In this document: one piece after another, positions 16,969 to 27,313 of the stretch
How the letters are laid out: every line of letters begins with the position of its first letter
How positions within the stretch are numbered: position 1 is the stretch's first letter
Source: Roseomonas sp.
Lineage (GTDB): Bacteria > Pseudomonadota > Alphaproteobacteria > Acetobacterales > Acetobacteraceae
Length of the DNA stretch: 64,000 nucleotides
Reading direction: 5' to 3'
NCBI GenBank assembly: GCA_020249285.1
Contig: JADCFX010000002.1
Span: 1-64,000, forward strand
Made by a program: the position numbers and the translations under genes
Notes under the pieces: model-generated
What the model was told of the DNA's origin: nothing
What the model saw: the letters and a program-made list of their open reading frames with translations, nothing else
Databases searched by the model: none

Positions 16969-17973
16969 TCACCAATCGAAGCCAGACTTATCTAAAGGGG
17001 CGTCTGCAGCGGGGATTTTCAGCTCCGCAGTGCGTACTGGAACATTGCTGCAACCGTATCGAACATTAAACATAACGAATTCTTCGACAATGCTGCGCCC
17101 ATTAAGCGTGATTTGTTTCCGAACTTCATCACGCACAATTTGGACGGTTAGCGCTGCAACGTTGAGTGTTCCACCGGGGTGAACCACGTCGTCCGCCCCA
17201 CCAGAGAATTGGATCCAAGATCTGTCGTGGATACCCCTTCTCAGACCAGTATTTCTATTCCCATCAATGCCAAATTCATTGTATTTGCAACCAGCTAAAG
17301 GCTCCAGGTGCAGGTAGGGAAATCGCGCAGTTACAAGATCACTATTTCGTAATCCAACGATTATTTGCGTATCACAGGTAGTTCTCGTTCCACTAACCAT
17401 ATTCAAACCCGGGCGCCATTCATAGACAAGCTCCAGAGTAGCGACCCTTCGACGGTTGAAGGCGTCCTCAAGGTCACCGTGCTCCATTGGGAAGGTAGCG
17501 CCGCCAGCACGGCGATAATACCGACCGTCGTCCGGCGCGCGTGACATATGAGGGCGACGTTCTGATCGATCTACCTTTATGAGCAGATAGCCGGTACCAG
17601 GGTGGCTTTCTGAGTTTATCGAAGCAACGATGATTCCGTCATGACGCGGGGAAAGTATTTCTCCAATCAATGTCATTACGTCTGATTTAAGTCGCTCGAT
17701 ATTTGCAATTGGCTTTGGCCCACGCGCACAATCGACTTCATCTCCGGGACCACGGCGTGCAAGGACTCCCCAAATCTGTAGTCCGCCTTGCGAGTTTGCG
17801 AATGCAGATAAAGTTTTACCGAGATTCTTTCTGTCGCCCCTATCCATGCGACCCGATGATGGATCATTTATCGTCTTAAACTCGAGCGTCACGGTTTCTT
17901 GTTCTCTGCCATCAATCATGGCGAGAATTGCACGCTCCCCTCCTTCTATAAGCGCGTCGAATAGTTCTTGCAT
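16969..17973 (-). CDS. AlbA/Schlafen-type putative nucleic-acid-binding protein
   Basis: 334 residues. The N-terminal half fits the AlbA_2 (Schlafen-like) domain: ETVTLEFK (26-33) with the acidic E31/K33 pair, FANSQGGLQIWGV (58-70), GYLLIKV and a GRYYRRAGGATFPM end. The C-terminal half (about 170-334) is a beta-rich region I do not recognise (LEPLAGCKYNEFG, WIQFSGGADDVVHPGG). AlbA_2 proteins occur as stand-alone genes in defence islands and mobile regions, and some are nucleases; no nuclease motif is proven here. DNA in this gene is clearly poorer in GC than the surroundings (38-50 % in two lines counted by hand versus about 70 % in a neighbouring core line), indicating recent transfer. Confidence 0.6.
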   Translation of the reverse strand: MQELFDALIEGGERAILAMIDGREQETVTLEFKTINDPSSGRMDRGDRKNLGKTLSAFANSQGGLQIWGVLARRGPGDEVDCARGPKPIANIERLKSDVMTLIGEILSPRHDGIIVASINSESHPGTGYLLIKVDRSERRPHMSRAPDDGRYYRRAGGATFPMEHGDLEDAFNRRRVATLELVYEWRPGLNMVSGTRTTCDTQIIVGLRNSDLVTARFPYLHLEPLAGCKYNEFGIDGNRNTGLRRGIHDRSWIQFSGGADDVVHPGGTLNVAALTVQIVRDEVRKQITLNGRSIVEEFVMFNVRYGCSNVPVRTAELKIPAADAPLDKSGFDW

Positions 17974-18107
17974 AATCGCTCGATGATTCCGAAGGCCGCG
18001 ACGCCGCTAGCTAGCGCAAACCGATCAGACTTTGTATCAAAGAGCCCACGCTAAAGACAAGCAGACGTATGAAAAGGGTCGCGATGGCGTTTTATTGTCT
18101 CATTTTC

Positions 18108-18422
18108 CTAATGCCAAATGGTTCGTGAGCAGCGACCTTCATAGTGTGCCACCACAGCTACCAGGCGCGCGCGTTGGCGCGGGCCTAGGGCGAAGGCGGC
18201 CTCGGCCAGGGATGGCCGGGCCTTCACTTCAATGAAGGCGAGCAAGCCTTCGCGTTCGGCGATCAGGTCAATTTCGCCGGCTTCGGTGCGGCATCTTTGG
18301 GCAAGGATGGACCAACCTTCAGCGCTAAGTGCTGCGGCGGCGAGGGCTTCGGCATCCTGCCCGGCAGCATAGGCGCGCCGACCACGCAGCAGGCGATGGG
18401 TGGGTGGGGTTTCGCGCTTCAT
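18108..18422 (-). pseudogene. yraN: Second yraN copy, 3'-truncated
   Basis: From the ATG at 18420-18422 this frame repeats the first roughly 90 residues of YraN (RLLRGRRAYAAGQDAEALAA, then GEIDLIAEREGLLAFIEVKARPS) with close to 88 % DNA identity to the intact copy. At about 18160 the homology stops and the frame continues for a dozen unrelated residues (HYEGRCSRTIWH) to a stop at 18108. The C-terminal strand and helix are lost. The catalytic-type E, D, E and K residues remain, so a shortened product could be made, but it is best read as a remnant. It is divergent from ggt, 35 bases away. Confidence 0.75.
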
Positions 18423-18457
18423 TGCGCTATTCTGCCGCAAAGTAGCAGGCCAGCGCC

Positions 18458-20137
18458 ATGATCCGTTTCTTTCTTCTCCTCTCCCTCCTCCTCGCCCCCC
18501 TCCCGGCCGCCGCCCAGCCCGCGCAGCGCCATACGGTCGCGGCTGGCCATCCGCTTGCAGTCGAAGCCGGGCTTGGCGTGCTGCGGGATGGCGGTTCCGC
18601 CCTTGATGCCGCAGTGGCGGTGCAGGCGGTGCTGACGCTTGTGGAACCGCAAGCCTCCGGCATTGGCGGCGGCGCCTTCATCATGTTCCGCCGCGCCGCC
18701 GATGGCGGGATCGAAGCCTGGGATGGGCGGGAAGCCGCCCCCGCCGCCGCAACGCCCGCGCTGTTCCTGCGCGATGGCCGGCCCATGCCCTTCCTGGAAG
18801 CCATGGCCAGCGGGCGGTCCGTTGGCGTGCCGGGCGCGCTGCCCGTGCTGGAAGCGGCGCATCGCGCCCATGGCAAGCTGCCCTGGGCGCGGCTGATGGA
18901 ACCCGCCATTCGCCTCGCGGAAGAGGGCTTTCCGGTCAGCGCCCGCCTCAACCGCGAAATCGCTGCCGATACGCTGTTGCTCAGGCGCGATCCTGCCTCT
19001 GCCGCCTATTTCTTCACCCCGGATGGCTTGGCGCTGCCAGTCGGCCATCGGCTGCGCAACCCGGCCTTGGCTAAAACGCTCCGCGCCGTTGCGCGCGATG
19101 GCGCGGCGGCGCTGCAAAGCGGGCCGATTGCGGAGGATATCATCGCCGCCATCCGCAACCACCCGACGAATCCGGGCGTCATGGCGCTGGAAGATTTGGC
19201 GCGCTACCAGCCAAGGCAGCGCAGCGCCATTTGCACACACTATCGCAGCTTTCGCGTTTGCGGCTTCCCGCCACCTTCTTCGGGCGGCGTGGCGGTGGCG
19301 CAAATCCTTGGCCTGCTTGAACATTTCGATATGCCACGGCTTGACCCGCGCGGGCTGGATGCGGCGCATCTGCTTGGGGAGGCTGGGCGCTTGGCCTTTG
19401 CTGACCGCAATCTTTTCCTCGCGGATCCGGATTTCGTGCCCGTACCGGTGCAGGGCCTGACAGATCGCGCCTATCTAACCGCGCGCGCGCAATTGATGGA
19501 TCGCGACCGCGCCATGCAGAATGTGCGTGCCGGCAATCCTTCCTGGCGGGAAACATTCCTGGCCCCGCAAACCCAGGATTATGAAGCCGGCACAAGCCAC
19601 ATCGCCATTGTGGATGGCGCGGGCAATGCGCTTTCCATGACCACAACCATCGAAGCGATTTTCGGCGCGCGGCTGATGGTGCGCGGTTTCCTGCTGAATA
19701 ACCAACTGACCGATTTCAGCTTCGCGCCGGAAGCCAATGGCCGGCCCATCGCCAATCGGGTTGAGGCCGGCAAAAGGCCCCGGTCATCCATGGCGCCTTC
19801 CATTGTGCTGGATGCCTCGGGCGCGCTGCATGCCGTGGTGGGCTCCCCCGGCGGGCCGCGCATCATTGGCTATGTGGCGAAAACCCTGGTGGCGCTGCTG
19901 GATTGGGGGATGAGCCCGGAAGAAGCCCTGGCGCTCCCCCATATCGGCACCATGGGCGGGCCGGTGGAATTGGAACAGGGCACGCCGGCGGCTGCCCTGG
20001 CCCCAGCGTTGCGTGGGCGGGGGCATGAGGTAACAATCCGGGAGATGATTTCCGGCCTGCAATTGATCCGCGTGACGAATGGTGGGCTGATCGGCGCTTC
20101 CGACCCAAGGCGAGAGGGGGTGGCACGTGGCGATTAA
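18458..20137 (+). CDS. ggt: Gamma-glutamyltranspeptidase
   Basis: 559 residues. It hydrolyses or transfers the gamma-glutamyl group of glutathione in the periplasm. There is a clear signal peptide ([16 protein letters not shown]) and the proenzyme is expected to self-cleave before T379 in [12 protein letters not shown], giving large and small subunits; T379 becomes the nucleophile. The glycine-rich [12 protein letters not shown] segment near the C-terminus and the GIGGGAFIM block near residue 68 fit the family. The length is typical. It begins the plus-strand run that continues with the CDP-sugar genes. Confidence 0.93.
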   Translation: MIRFFLLLSLLLAPLPAAAQPAQRHTVAAGHPLAVEAGLGVLRDGGSALDAAVAVQAVLTLVEPQASGIGGGAFIMFRRAADGGIEAWDGREAAPAAATPALFLRDGRPMPFLEAMASGRSVGVPGALPVLEAAHRAHGKLPWARLMEPAIRLAEEGFPVSARLNREIAADTLLLRRDPASAAYFFTPDGLALPVGHRLRNPALAKTLRAVARDGAAALQSGPIAEDIIAAIRNHPTNPGVMALEDLARYQPRQRSAICTHYRSFRVCGFPPPSSGGVAVAQILGLLEHFDMPRLDPRGLDAAHLLGEAGRLAFADRNLFLADPDFVPVPVQGLTDRAYLTARAQLMDRDRAMQNVRAGNPSWRETFLAPQTQDYEAGTSHIAIVDGAGNALSMTTTIEAIFGARLMVRGFLLNNQLTDFSFAPEANGRPIANRVEAGKRPRSSMAPSIVLDASGALHAVVGSPGGPRIIGYVAKTLVALLDWGMSPEEALALPHIGTMGGPVELEQGTPAAALAPALRGRGHEVTIREMISGLQLIRVTNGGLIGASDPRREGVARGD

Positions 20138-20205
20138 CCGGGTTTACGCGCCAGTGCTTTGATGCGTGTTATAAGGCGAAACGCAGCGTTCCTTTTGGGG
20201 TGTTC

Positions 20206-20982
20206 ATGATCAGAAAGGCCGTCATTCTCGCCGGGGGACGCGGCACGCGCCTTGGCACCGAAACCCAGCTTCGCCCGAAGCCCATGGTGGATATCGGTGG
20301 GCGCCCGATCCTGTGGCACATCATGAAATCCTATGCAGCGCATGGTATTAAGGATTTCGTGATTTGCCTTGGCTACAAGGGCCAGCAGATCAAGGAATAT
20401 TTCCTGAACTACCGCGCCCATTCATCGGATTTGACGCTGGATTTGGCCTCCGGCACCGCAACTTGGCTGACCCCGCCCGCCGAGGATTGGCGCGTGACGC
20501 TGGTGGACACGGGTGAGGATACGCAAACCGGCGGCAGGCTTGGCCGCGTGGCGCAGCATCTGCGCGGCGAGGAAGGCTTTTGCCTGACCTACGGTGACGG
20601 CGTTTCGGATGTGGATATATCTGCGCTAATCGCCTTCCATCGCGCCCATGGCCGCGATGCCACCGTGACTGCCGTAGTGCCGCCCGGGCGCTTTGGTGCT
20701 TTGGAACGCGTCGGCGATAGCGTGCGCGCCTTTACCGAAAAGCCGCCCGGCGATGGTGCCACCATCAATGGCGGGTTTTTCGTGCTTTCGCCGCGCGTGC
20801 TGGACCGCATTGATGGCGATGATTGCGTCTGGGAACAGGCGCCTTTGCGGGGCCTCGCCGCGGATGATCAGCTCCGCGCCTTTGACCATCGCGGCTTTTG
20901 GCACCCGATGGATACACCGCGCGATCGCGATGTGTTGGAAGGGCTGTGGAAGGATGGCACGGCACCCTGGAAGCAATGGTAA
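20206..20982 (+). CDS. rfbF: Glucose-1-phosphate cytidylyltransferase
   Basis: 258 residues. It makes CDP-glucose from CTP and glucose-1-phosphate, the entry to CDP-6-deoxyhexoses of surface polysaccharide. The nucleotidyltransferase signature is ILAGGRGTRLGTET (7-20) with K25 in RPKPMVDIGG. LTYGDGVSDVD carries the metal-binding aspartates, and INGGFFVL and WEQAPLRGLA close the domain. I chose ATG at 20206; a GTG two codons upstream would overlap the GGGG ribosome binding site. Its stop overlaps the next start as TAATG. Confidence 0.93.
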   Translation: MIRKAVILAGGRGTRLGTETQLRPKPMVDIGGRPILWHIMKSYAAHGIKDFVICLGYKGQQIKEYFLNYRAHSSDLTLDLASGTATWLTPPAEDWRVTLVDTGEDTQTGGRLGRVAQHLRGEEGFCLTYGDGVSDVDISALIAFHRAHGRDATVTAVVPPGRFGALERVGDSVRAFTEKPPGDGATINGGFFVLSPRVLDRIDGDDCVWEQAPLRGLAADDQLRAFDHRGFWHPMDTPRDRDVLEGLWKDGTAPWKQW

Positions 20983-22022
20983 TGCGCCAGCCGGGGACTG
21001 ATTTCTGGCGCGGCAAGCGCGTGTTGCTGACCGGCCATACCGGCTTCAAGGGCGCTTGGCTGGCGCTGCTGCTGGAACGGCTTGGCGCTGAGGTCACGGG
21101 CTTTGCGCTGGCGCCGGAAGCGGGGCCTTCTGCCTTTGTCGCTTTGCGCCCCGCGATCACTTCACGCATTGGGGATTTGCGCGATGCGGCGGCAGTGCAA
21201 GCCGCCGTGCAGGCGACGCGGCCTGAGATTGTGCTGCATCTGGCCGCGCAAGCCTTGGTGGGGCGCGGTTATCGTGACCCGGAAGGCACCTTCGCCAGCA
21301 ATGTCACCGGCACCATCAATCTGATGCAGGCCCTGCGCGGCGCGGGGGCGCGGGCAGCGCTGATGATCACCAGCGACAAGGTCTATCGCAACGACAATCA
21401 AGGCCGGCCCTTTCGCGAAGATGATCCGCTGGGCGGGCATGATCCTTACAGCGCTTCCAAGGCGGCTTGCGAAATCGCGGTCGCGTCCTGGCGCGCGAGT
21501 TTCGGCGCTGAACTAGGCGCTATGGCGACTGCCCGCGCCGGCAATGTAATTGGCGGTGGTGATTTTGGCGCCGAACGCCTGATCCCTGATCTGGTGCGCG
21601 CGCGCATGGCGAATGAGAGTTTGGTCATCCGCCGCCCCGATGCCACGCGCCCCTTCCAGCATGTGCTGGATGTGCTGCGCGGCTATTTGCTGCACGCCGA
21701 AGCGCTGTGGCATGGCGCCGCGCATTCGGCGCTCAATTTCGGCCCGCGCGATGCGGAGATTTCCGTCCGTCGCGTGCTGGAACTTTACGGCAAGGCCGCC
21801 GGCGCGCCGATGACGTGGCAAGCCGCGCCCGCGCCGCCCATGGAAGAAGCGCAGCGCTTGGCCTTGGACAGTAGCCTTGCGATGCAAAGCCTTGGTTGGG
21901 CGCCGCGCCATGATGCCGCCAGCGCCATTGCCGCGACCGCGCGCTGGTATGAAGCCTGGCGCAGTGGCGCGGATGGCCGCGCGCTGGCCCTTGCTGAAAT
22001 TGAGGAGGCACTTGCACCATGA
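20982..22022 (+). CDS. rfbG: CDP-glucose 4,6-dehydratase
   Basis: 346 residues, short-chain dehydrogenase fold. It turns CDP-glucose into CDP-4-keto-6-deoxyglucose. NAD-binding GHTGFKG (18-24), TSDKVY (130-135) and the catalytic Y156-x3-K160 (DPYSASKA) are present. The start at 20982 overlaps the rfbF stop (TAATG), with GGAAG upstream; an ATG two codons earlier is also possible. Its stop overlaps the methyltransferase start (ATGA), so the three genes are coupled. There is no rfbH (3-dehydrase) nearby, unlike dideoxyhexose clusters. Confidence 0.93.
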   Translation: MRQPGTDFWRGKRVLLTGHTGFKGAWLALLLERLGAEVTGFALAPEAGPSAFVALRPAITSRIGDLRDAAAVQAAVQATRPEIVLHLAAQALVGRGYRDPEGTFASNVTGTINLMQALRGAGARAALMITSDKVYRNDNQGRPFREDDPLGGHDPYSASKAACEIAVASWRASFGAELGAMATARAGNVIGGGDFGAERLIPDLVRARMANESLVIRRPDATRPFQHVLDVLRGYLLHAEALWHGAAHSALNFGPRDAEISVRRVLELYGKAAGAPMTWQAAPAPPMEEAQRLALDSSLAMQSLGWAPRHDAASAIAATARWYEAWRSGADGRALALAEIEEALAP

Positions 22023-23257
22023 ACGCGCAGGCAATATGCTGTTTCGTCACCGCCTGCCGCGCCTGTGGCGGCGCGATCAGCGCCATGTTCTGCGATTTGG
22101 GCGCGACACCACTCGCCAATGATTACCCTCTGCCCGGGTCCGCACCTTTGCCACGCTACCCTCTGGCCGCTGTGGTCTGCGGAACCTGCCGCATGGTGCA
22201 ATTAGATCATGTGGTGGAAGCCGAGGCGATTTTTACTGACTACGCCTATTTTTCATCGTTCTCGGAGAGCTGGCTGGATCACGCCGCGCGTTATGCGGCG
22301 GCGATGCGCGCGCGGCTTTCGCTGGGCGGGCAAAGTTTTGTCGTCGAAATCGCGAGCAATGATGGCTATCTGCTGCGCAATTTCGTCGCCGCCGGAATCC
22401 CATGCCTGGGCGTGGAGCCAGCCGCGAATGTTGCCGCCAGCGCTGTGGCCGCCGGCGTGCCGACCGACGTGCGTTTCTTTGGCCGCGCAGCCGCGCAGGA
22501 TATCGTGGGCAGGCGCGGCCATGCGGATTTGGTGATCGCCAATAATGTGCTGGCGCATGTGCCGGATGTCGTGGATTTCACCGCCGGCCTCGCGCATTTG
22601 GCCGGGCCACGTGGTGTGGTCACCATTGAAGCGCCACATCTCCTTTCCTTCGTGGATGGCGTGCAATTCGATACTATTTATCACGAACACTACGCCTATT
22701 GGTCGCTTTACGCCGTTGAACGCCTATTGGGCGCGCAGGGCTTGCGCGTGTTTGATGTGGAGAAGCTTTCCACACATGGCGGCAGCCTCCGCTATTTCGC
22801 GACCGCCGATGCCGCGCGGGCAGATATGGCCGGCGTTGTTGCTATGCGCGCCGAGGAGGCCGCGCGGGGCATTGCGGATGATGCGTTCTACCAAGGCTTC
22901 AATACCCGCGTCGCGGCGGTGCTGGCGGCCTTCAAGGCTTGGCTCGCGCAATGCCGCGCGCAAGGGCTGCGCCTTGGTGCCTATGGCGCCGCGGCCAAGG
23001 GTAATACCTTCCTGAATGCCGCAGGCGTGACGGCGGCAGATTTCATCGCGGTTGCGGATCGTAACCCGGCCAAGCAAAACCGGCTACTGCCAGGCAGCGC
23101 CATCCCCATTGTGTCACCGGAAGCGTTGCTCGCCATGGCGCCGGATGTGATCCTGATCCTGCCTTGGAACCTGGCCGATGAAATCTCTGGCCAGTTACGC
23201 GCAGCAGGCTTCAAGGGGCGCCTGGCGATAGCGCTGCCAGAACCGCGCTGGCTATAG
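22019..23257 (+). CDS. NDP-sugar C-methyltransferase
   Basis: 412 residues in three parts. The N-terminal zinc-finger-like domain has C13-x2-C16 and C54-x2-C57. The middle SAM domain has E110-IASNDGYLL and ANNVLAHV. The catalytic HEHYAYWS is at 222-229. The C-terminal domain is Rossmann-like (LRLGAYGAAAKGNTFLN). This is the architecture of sugar 3-C-methyltransferases such as TylC3, which act on NDP-4-keto-6-deoxysugars. Following rfbF and rfbG with an ATGA overlap, it most likely methylates C3 of CDP-4-keto-6-deoxyglucose, giving a branched sugar for LPS or exopolysaccharide. A 4-ketoreductase and glycosyltransferase are not in the window. Confidence 0.85.
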   Translation: MNAQAICCFVTACRACGGAISAMFCDLGATPLANDYPLPGSAPLPRYPLAAVVCGTCRMVQLDHVVEAEAIFTDYAYFSSFSESWLDHAARYAAAMRARLSLGGQSFVVEIASNDGYLLRNFVAAGIPCLGVEPAANVAASAVAAGVPTDVRFFGRAAAQDIVGRRGHADLVIANNVLAHVPDVVDFTAGLAHLAGPRGVVTIEAPHLLSFVDGVQFDTIYHEHYAYWSLYAVERLLGAQGLRVFDVEKLSTHGGSLRYFATADAARADMAGVVAMRAEEAARGIADDAFYQGFNTRVAAVLAAFKAWLAQCRAQGLRLGAYGAAAKGNTFLNAAGVTAADFIAVADRNPAKQNRLLPGSAIPIVSPEALLAMAPDVILILPWNLADEISGQLRAAGFKGRLAIALPEPRWL

Positions 23258-23260
23258 GAA

Positions 23261-24248
<988 letters not shown>

Positions 24249-24256
<8 letters not shown>

Positions 24257-25238
24257 GGGTCTTGGCCTCCCCATCGTAAAGCCAGCAGGCGGCTTGCGTG
24301 GCACCCGCCGGCAGCAAATCCGGCCTGTCTTCCGTACAGCGCGCGAAGGCCTTGGGGCAGCGCGGGTTATAGGCGCAGCCTTTGGGAATGGCGGAAAGCC
24401 GCGGCATGGCGCCATCAATCTGCGCGAGCCGTTCAACGCGCCGATCCAAGGGCGGGATGGAGCCCATGAGCCCGACCGTATAGGGGTGGCTTGCCTGCTT
24501 CACCACATTGCGGACGGGCCCGATTTCCGCGATGCGCCCGGCATACATCACGGCCACGCGATCCGCCGTTTCCGCAATCACGCCCATATCATGCGTCACC
24601 AGCATCATCGCCGTGCCCTTTTCGCGCGCGAGCGACTTCAGCAGCGCAATGATCTGCGCCTGGATGGAAACATCCAAGGCCGTGGTCGGTTCATCCGCCA
24701 CAATCAGGCGCGGTTCGGCACATAAGGCAAGCGCAATCACCACGCGCTGGCGCATGCCACCTGAAAATTCATGTGGGTAGGAATCAATCCGCTGCGCCGC
24801 CGCCGGAATGCCCACCAGATCAAGCCAGCCAATGGCGCGCTTACGCGCTTCGGCGGGCGTGATCGGCAAATGGGTTGTCATTGTCTCGGCCAATTGCCTG
24901 CCCACGGTATAGAGCGGGTTCAGCGTCGTCAGCGGGTCCTGGAAAATCGCACCGATTTCCTTGCCCCGGATCCGGCGCATATCCTCATAGCGCAGATTAT
25001 CAATGCGCTTGCCATCCAGGCGGATTTCGCCCGCTGCAATGCGCCCTGGCGGTTCCAGCAAGCCGATAATCGCGGCCCCGGTCATGGATTTGCCGGCGCC
25101 TGATTCACCCACCACGCCCAGCACTTCTCCGGCGGAAATCGTGAAGGACACGTCATCAATCGCCACCAGCGTGCCGCGGCGCGTTGGGAATTCCACGCGC
25201 AAATGGCGCACTTCAAGCAAGGGGTTCTGGCCAGACAT
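24249..25238 (-). CDS. oppD: Oligopeptide ABC transporter ATP-binding protein D
   Basis: 329 residues. Walker A is GESGAGKS (44-51), followed by IFQDPLTTLNP, signature SGGMRQR, Walker B LIVADEPTTALD and the switch histidine in MLVTHDMG. The C-terminal extension has CAYNPRCPKAFARC. The start at 25236-25238 overlaps the oppC stop as TAATG, so translation is coupled. It pairs with OppF as the ATPase heterodimer. Confidence 0.9.
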
Positions 25239-26152
25239 TAGCGGAGCTTCGGATTGAGGGCGTCGCGCAGCCAATCGCCCAGAAGATTAACGGAAAGCAC
25301 CATGGCAATCAGCGTGACGCCGGGGAAGATCGTGATCCACCATTCGCCGCTGAACAGGAAGTCATTGCCAATACGGATCAGCGTGCCGAGCGAGGGTTGG
25401 GTTGCCGGCACGCCGACGCCGAGGAAGGACAGTGTGGCTTCCGACAATATCGCCAAGCCTAGATTGAGCGTTGCAATCACCAGCACGGGCCCCAGCACGT
25501 TGGGCAGCACGTGGGAGAGCATGATGCGCGGTGGGGAGACACCAATCACGCGCGCCGCCTGCACATATTCCTTATTGCGTTCCACCATGGTCGAGCCACG
25601 CACGGTGCGGGCGAATTTTGGCCACTCGCTAATGCCGATGGCGAAAATCACGACGAAAAGCGCGATCTGATCATGCACTTCGCGCGGCAGGGCAGCGCGC
25701 ACCACGCCATCAATCAGAAGCGCCACCAGAATGGAGGGAAAGGTCAATTGCACATCGCAAATGCGCATCAACAGCGCATCCAGCTTGCCGCCCAAATACC
25801 CTGCCAGCAGCCCAAGCGTTACACCGAGCGTTGTCGCAAAGAGTGTCGCGGAAAGCCCAACCAGCAGCGAAACCCGCGCGCCATACATGATGGCGGAAAG
25901 CACATCGCGCCCCTGATCATCGGTGCCGAGCAGATAGGCACGCTCCCCTTCCTCGGTCCAGGAAGGCGGCTTGAAGGCATCCAGCAGATTGAGCGAGGCA
26001 AGGTCAAACGGGTTATGCGGCGCAATCCAGGGCGCGAATAACGCTCCCAGAATGCAGATCAGCGCCACAATGGCGGAAAGCATGGTGATGGGGGACCGGG
26101 TGAAGGACCACCAGACATCGCTATCAAAGAACCGGCGGTGCGTATCGTTCAT
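25238..26152 (-). CDS. oppC: Oligopeptide ABC transporter permease C
   Basis: 304 residues with an N-terminal cytoplasmic helix, a first membrane span (ITMLSAIVALICILGALF) and five more in the conserved permease domain. The EAA loop that contacts the ATPases is YVQAARVIGVSPPRIMLSHVLPN (visible near residue 200). LLGTDDQGRDVLS is the DppC/OppC signature. I start at the ATG at 26150-26152, overlapping the oppB end; a TTG two codons earlier is also open. Intact, unlike its partner OppB. Confidence 0.9.
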   Translation of the reverse strand: MNDTHRRFFDSDVWWSFTRSPITMLSAIVALICILGALFAPWIAPHNPFDLASLNLLDAFKPPSWTEEGERAYLLGTDDQGRDVLSAIMYGARVSLLVGLSATLFATTLGVTLGLLAGYLGGKLDALLMRICDVQLTFPSILVALLIDGVVRAALPREVHDQIALFVVIFAIGISEWPKFARTVRGSTMVERNKEYVQAARVIGVSPPRIMLSHVLPNVLGPVLVIATLNLGLAILSEATLSFLGVGVPATQPSLGTLIRIGNDFLFSGEWWITIFPGVTLIAMVLSVNLLGDWLRDALNPKLR

Positions 26153-26154
26153 GA

Positions 26155-27138
26155 TCAATGCGCCCCCTGCCCGCGCCCGATGCGCAGCCTTGGGTCCACC
26201 GCGTAATACAGCAGATCAACAATCAAATTGATGGTGACGAAAAGTGCGGAGATCAGCAGCAAATAGGCCGCCATCACTGGGATATCTGCCTGATTGACGG
26301 ATTGAATGAACAATAGCCCCATGCCCGGCCATTGAAACACGGTCTCCGTCACAATGGCGAAGGCGATGATCGCCCCCAATTGCAGCCCGACAATGGTGAT
26401 CACCGGCACCAGCGTATTCTTCAGCGCATGGCCGAAATGCACCGCACGGTTGGGCAAGCCCCGCGCGCGGGCTAATTTGATTTAATCGGTGCGCAGCACT
26501 TCCAGCATTTCCGCGCGCACCAGGCGCATGATCAGGGTCAATTGGAAAAGGCCCAGCGTGATGGAAGGCAACACCAGCGCCTTAAGGCCGGTCCAGGTCA
26601 GGAAACCCGTGGACCACCAGCCAAGCTTCACCGTATCGCCACGCCCAAAGGAAGGCAGCACACCCAGCCAAACGGCAAAAACCAGGATCAGCAAAATGCC
26701 GATCAAGAAGGTCGGCAGGGAAACGCCAATAAGGCTGAAGGTCAGGAAAAACCGCGACAGCCAGGAATTGCGATAGAGCCCAGTATAGACCCCCATAGGC
26801 ACGCCAATCAGCAAGGCCACAATTGCCGCGGTCAGCGCAAGTTCCAAGGTGGCTGGCGCGCGTTCCGCGATAAGGTCCGAAACCGGGCGCGACAGGCGAT
26901 AGGAAAGCCCGAATTCGCCCTGCACCGCATTGCCGATGAAGGTGCCGAACTGCACCCAGAAAGGTTGATCCAGCCCCAAATCCTTCACCAGCGCCTGACG
27001 CTGCGCCTCCGTGAAATCCTGCCCGAGCATAATCGCCACCGGATCGCCAACATAGGCGAACATGGCGAAGGAAATCAGCGCAACTGTCAGCATCACAGGC
27101 AGGGCCTGCAAGATGCGGGAGATGATGAAGGCGAACAA
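26155..27138 (-). pseudogene. oppB: Oligopeptide ABC transporter permease B, interrupted by one in-frame stop
   Basis: The frame would give a normal 327-residue DppB/OppB permease, but codon 219 is TAA (26482-26484). Reading through it gives LRTD-stop-IKLARARGLPN, where the family has RTDYIKxARARGL, so one base change in a Tyr codon (TAT or TAC to TAA) explains it. There is no frameshift, and the sequence on both sides is well preserved, including the N-terminal span, the QxxLVKDLGLDQPFWVQF region and the C-terminal PGMGLLFIQSVNQAD. The stop removes the EAA loop and the last two membrane spans. Either the transporter is inactive, or the change is very recent, or it is a base-call error. Confidence 0.9.
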
Positions 27139-27156
27139 AAGGGGGTGCTCCAGTAA

Positions 27157-27200
27157 GCATTTTCAAGCCAAGTGGAATCACTTGGTGACTCGGAAAATGC
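27157..27200 (+). repeat. 44-bp palindromic repeat, copy 2
   Basis: Outer stem GCATTTTC / GAAAATGC and inner stem CCAAGTG-GAAT-CACTTGG. It lies 18 bases upstream of oppB, between oppA and oppB, so a hairpin in the operon mRNA could let oppA be made in excess. Confidence 0.85.
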
Positions 27201-27216
27201 GACCACACAAAATGTC

Positions 27217-27260
27217 GCATTTTCAAGCCAAGTGGAATTACTTGGCGACTCGAAAAATGC
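27217..27260 (+). repeat. 44-bp palindromic repeat, copy 3
   Basis: Same unit as copy 2, in direct orientation 16 bases further on. The inner stem is CCAAGTG-GAAT-TACTTGG, where one C-to-T change leaves a G-U pair, and the outer right arm has one mismatch. It lies between oppA and oppB. Confidence 0.85.
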
Positions 27261-27313
27261 GACCAAAAAAATCTCCAAGCGCGGCGGGCACGTGACCCGC
27301 CGCGCCAAGGGCG

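Noticed and set aside
27062..27308. Short open frames running through the two repeats between oppA and oppB
   Set aside because: They simply translate the palindromic repeats and have no start signals.
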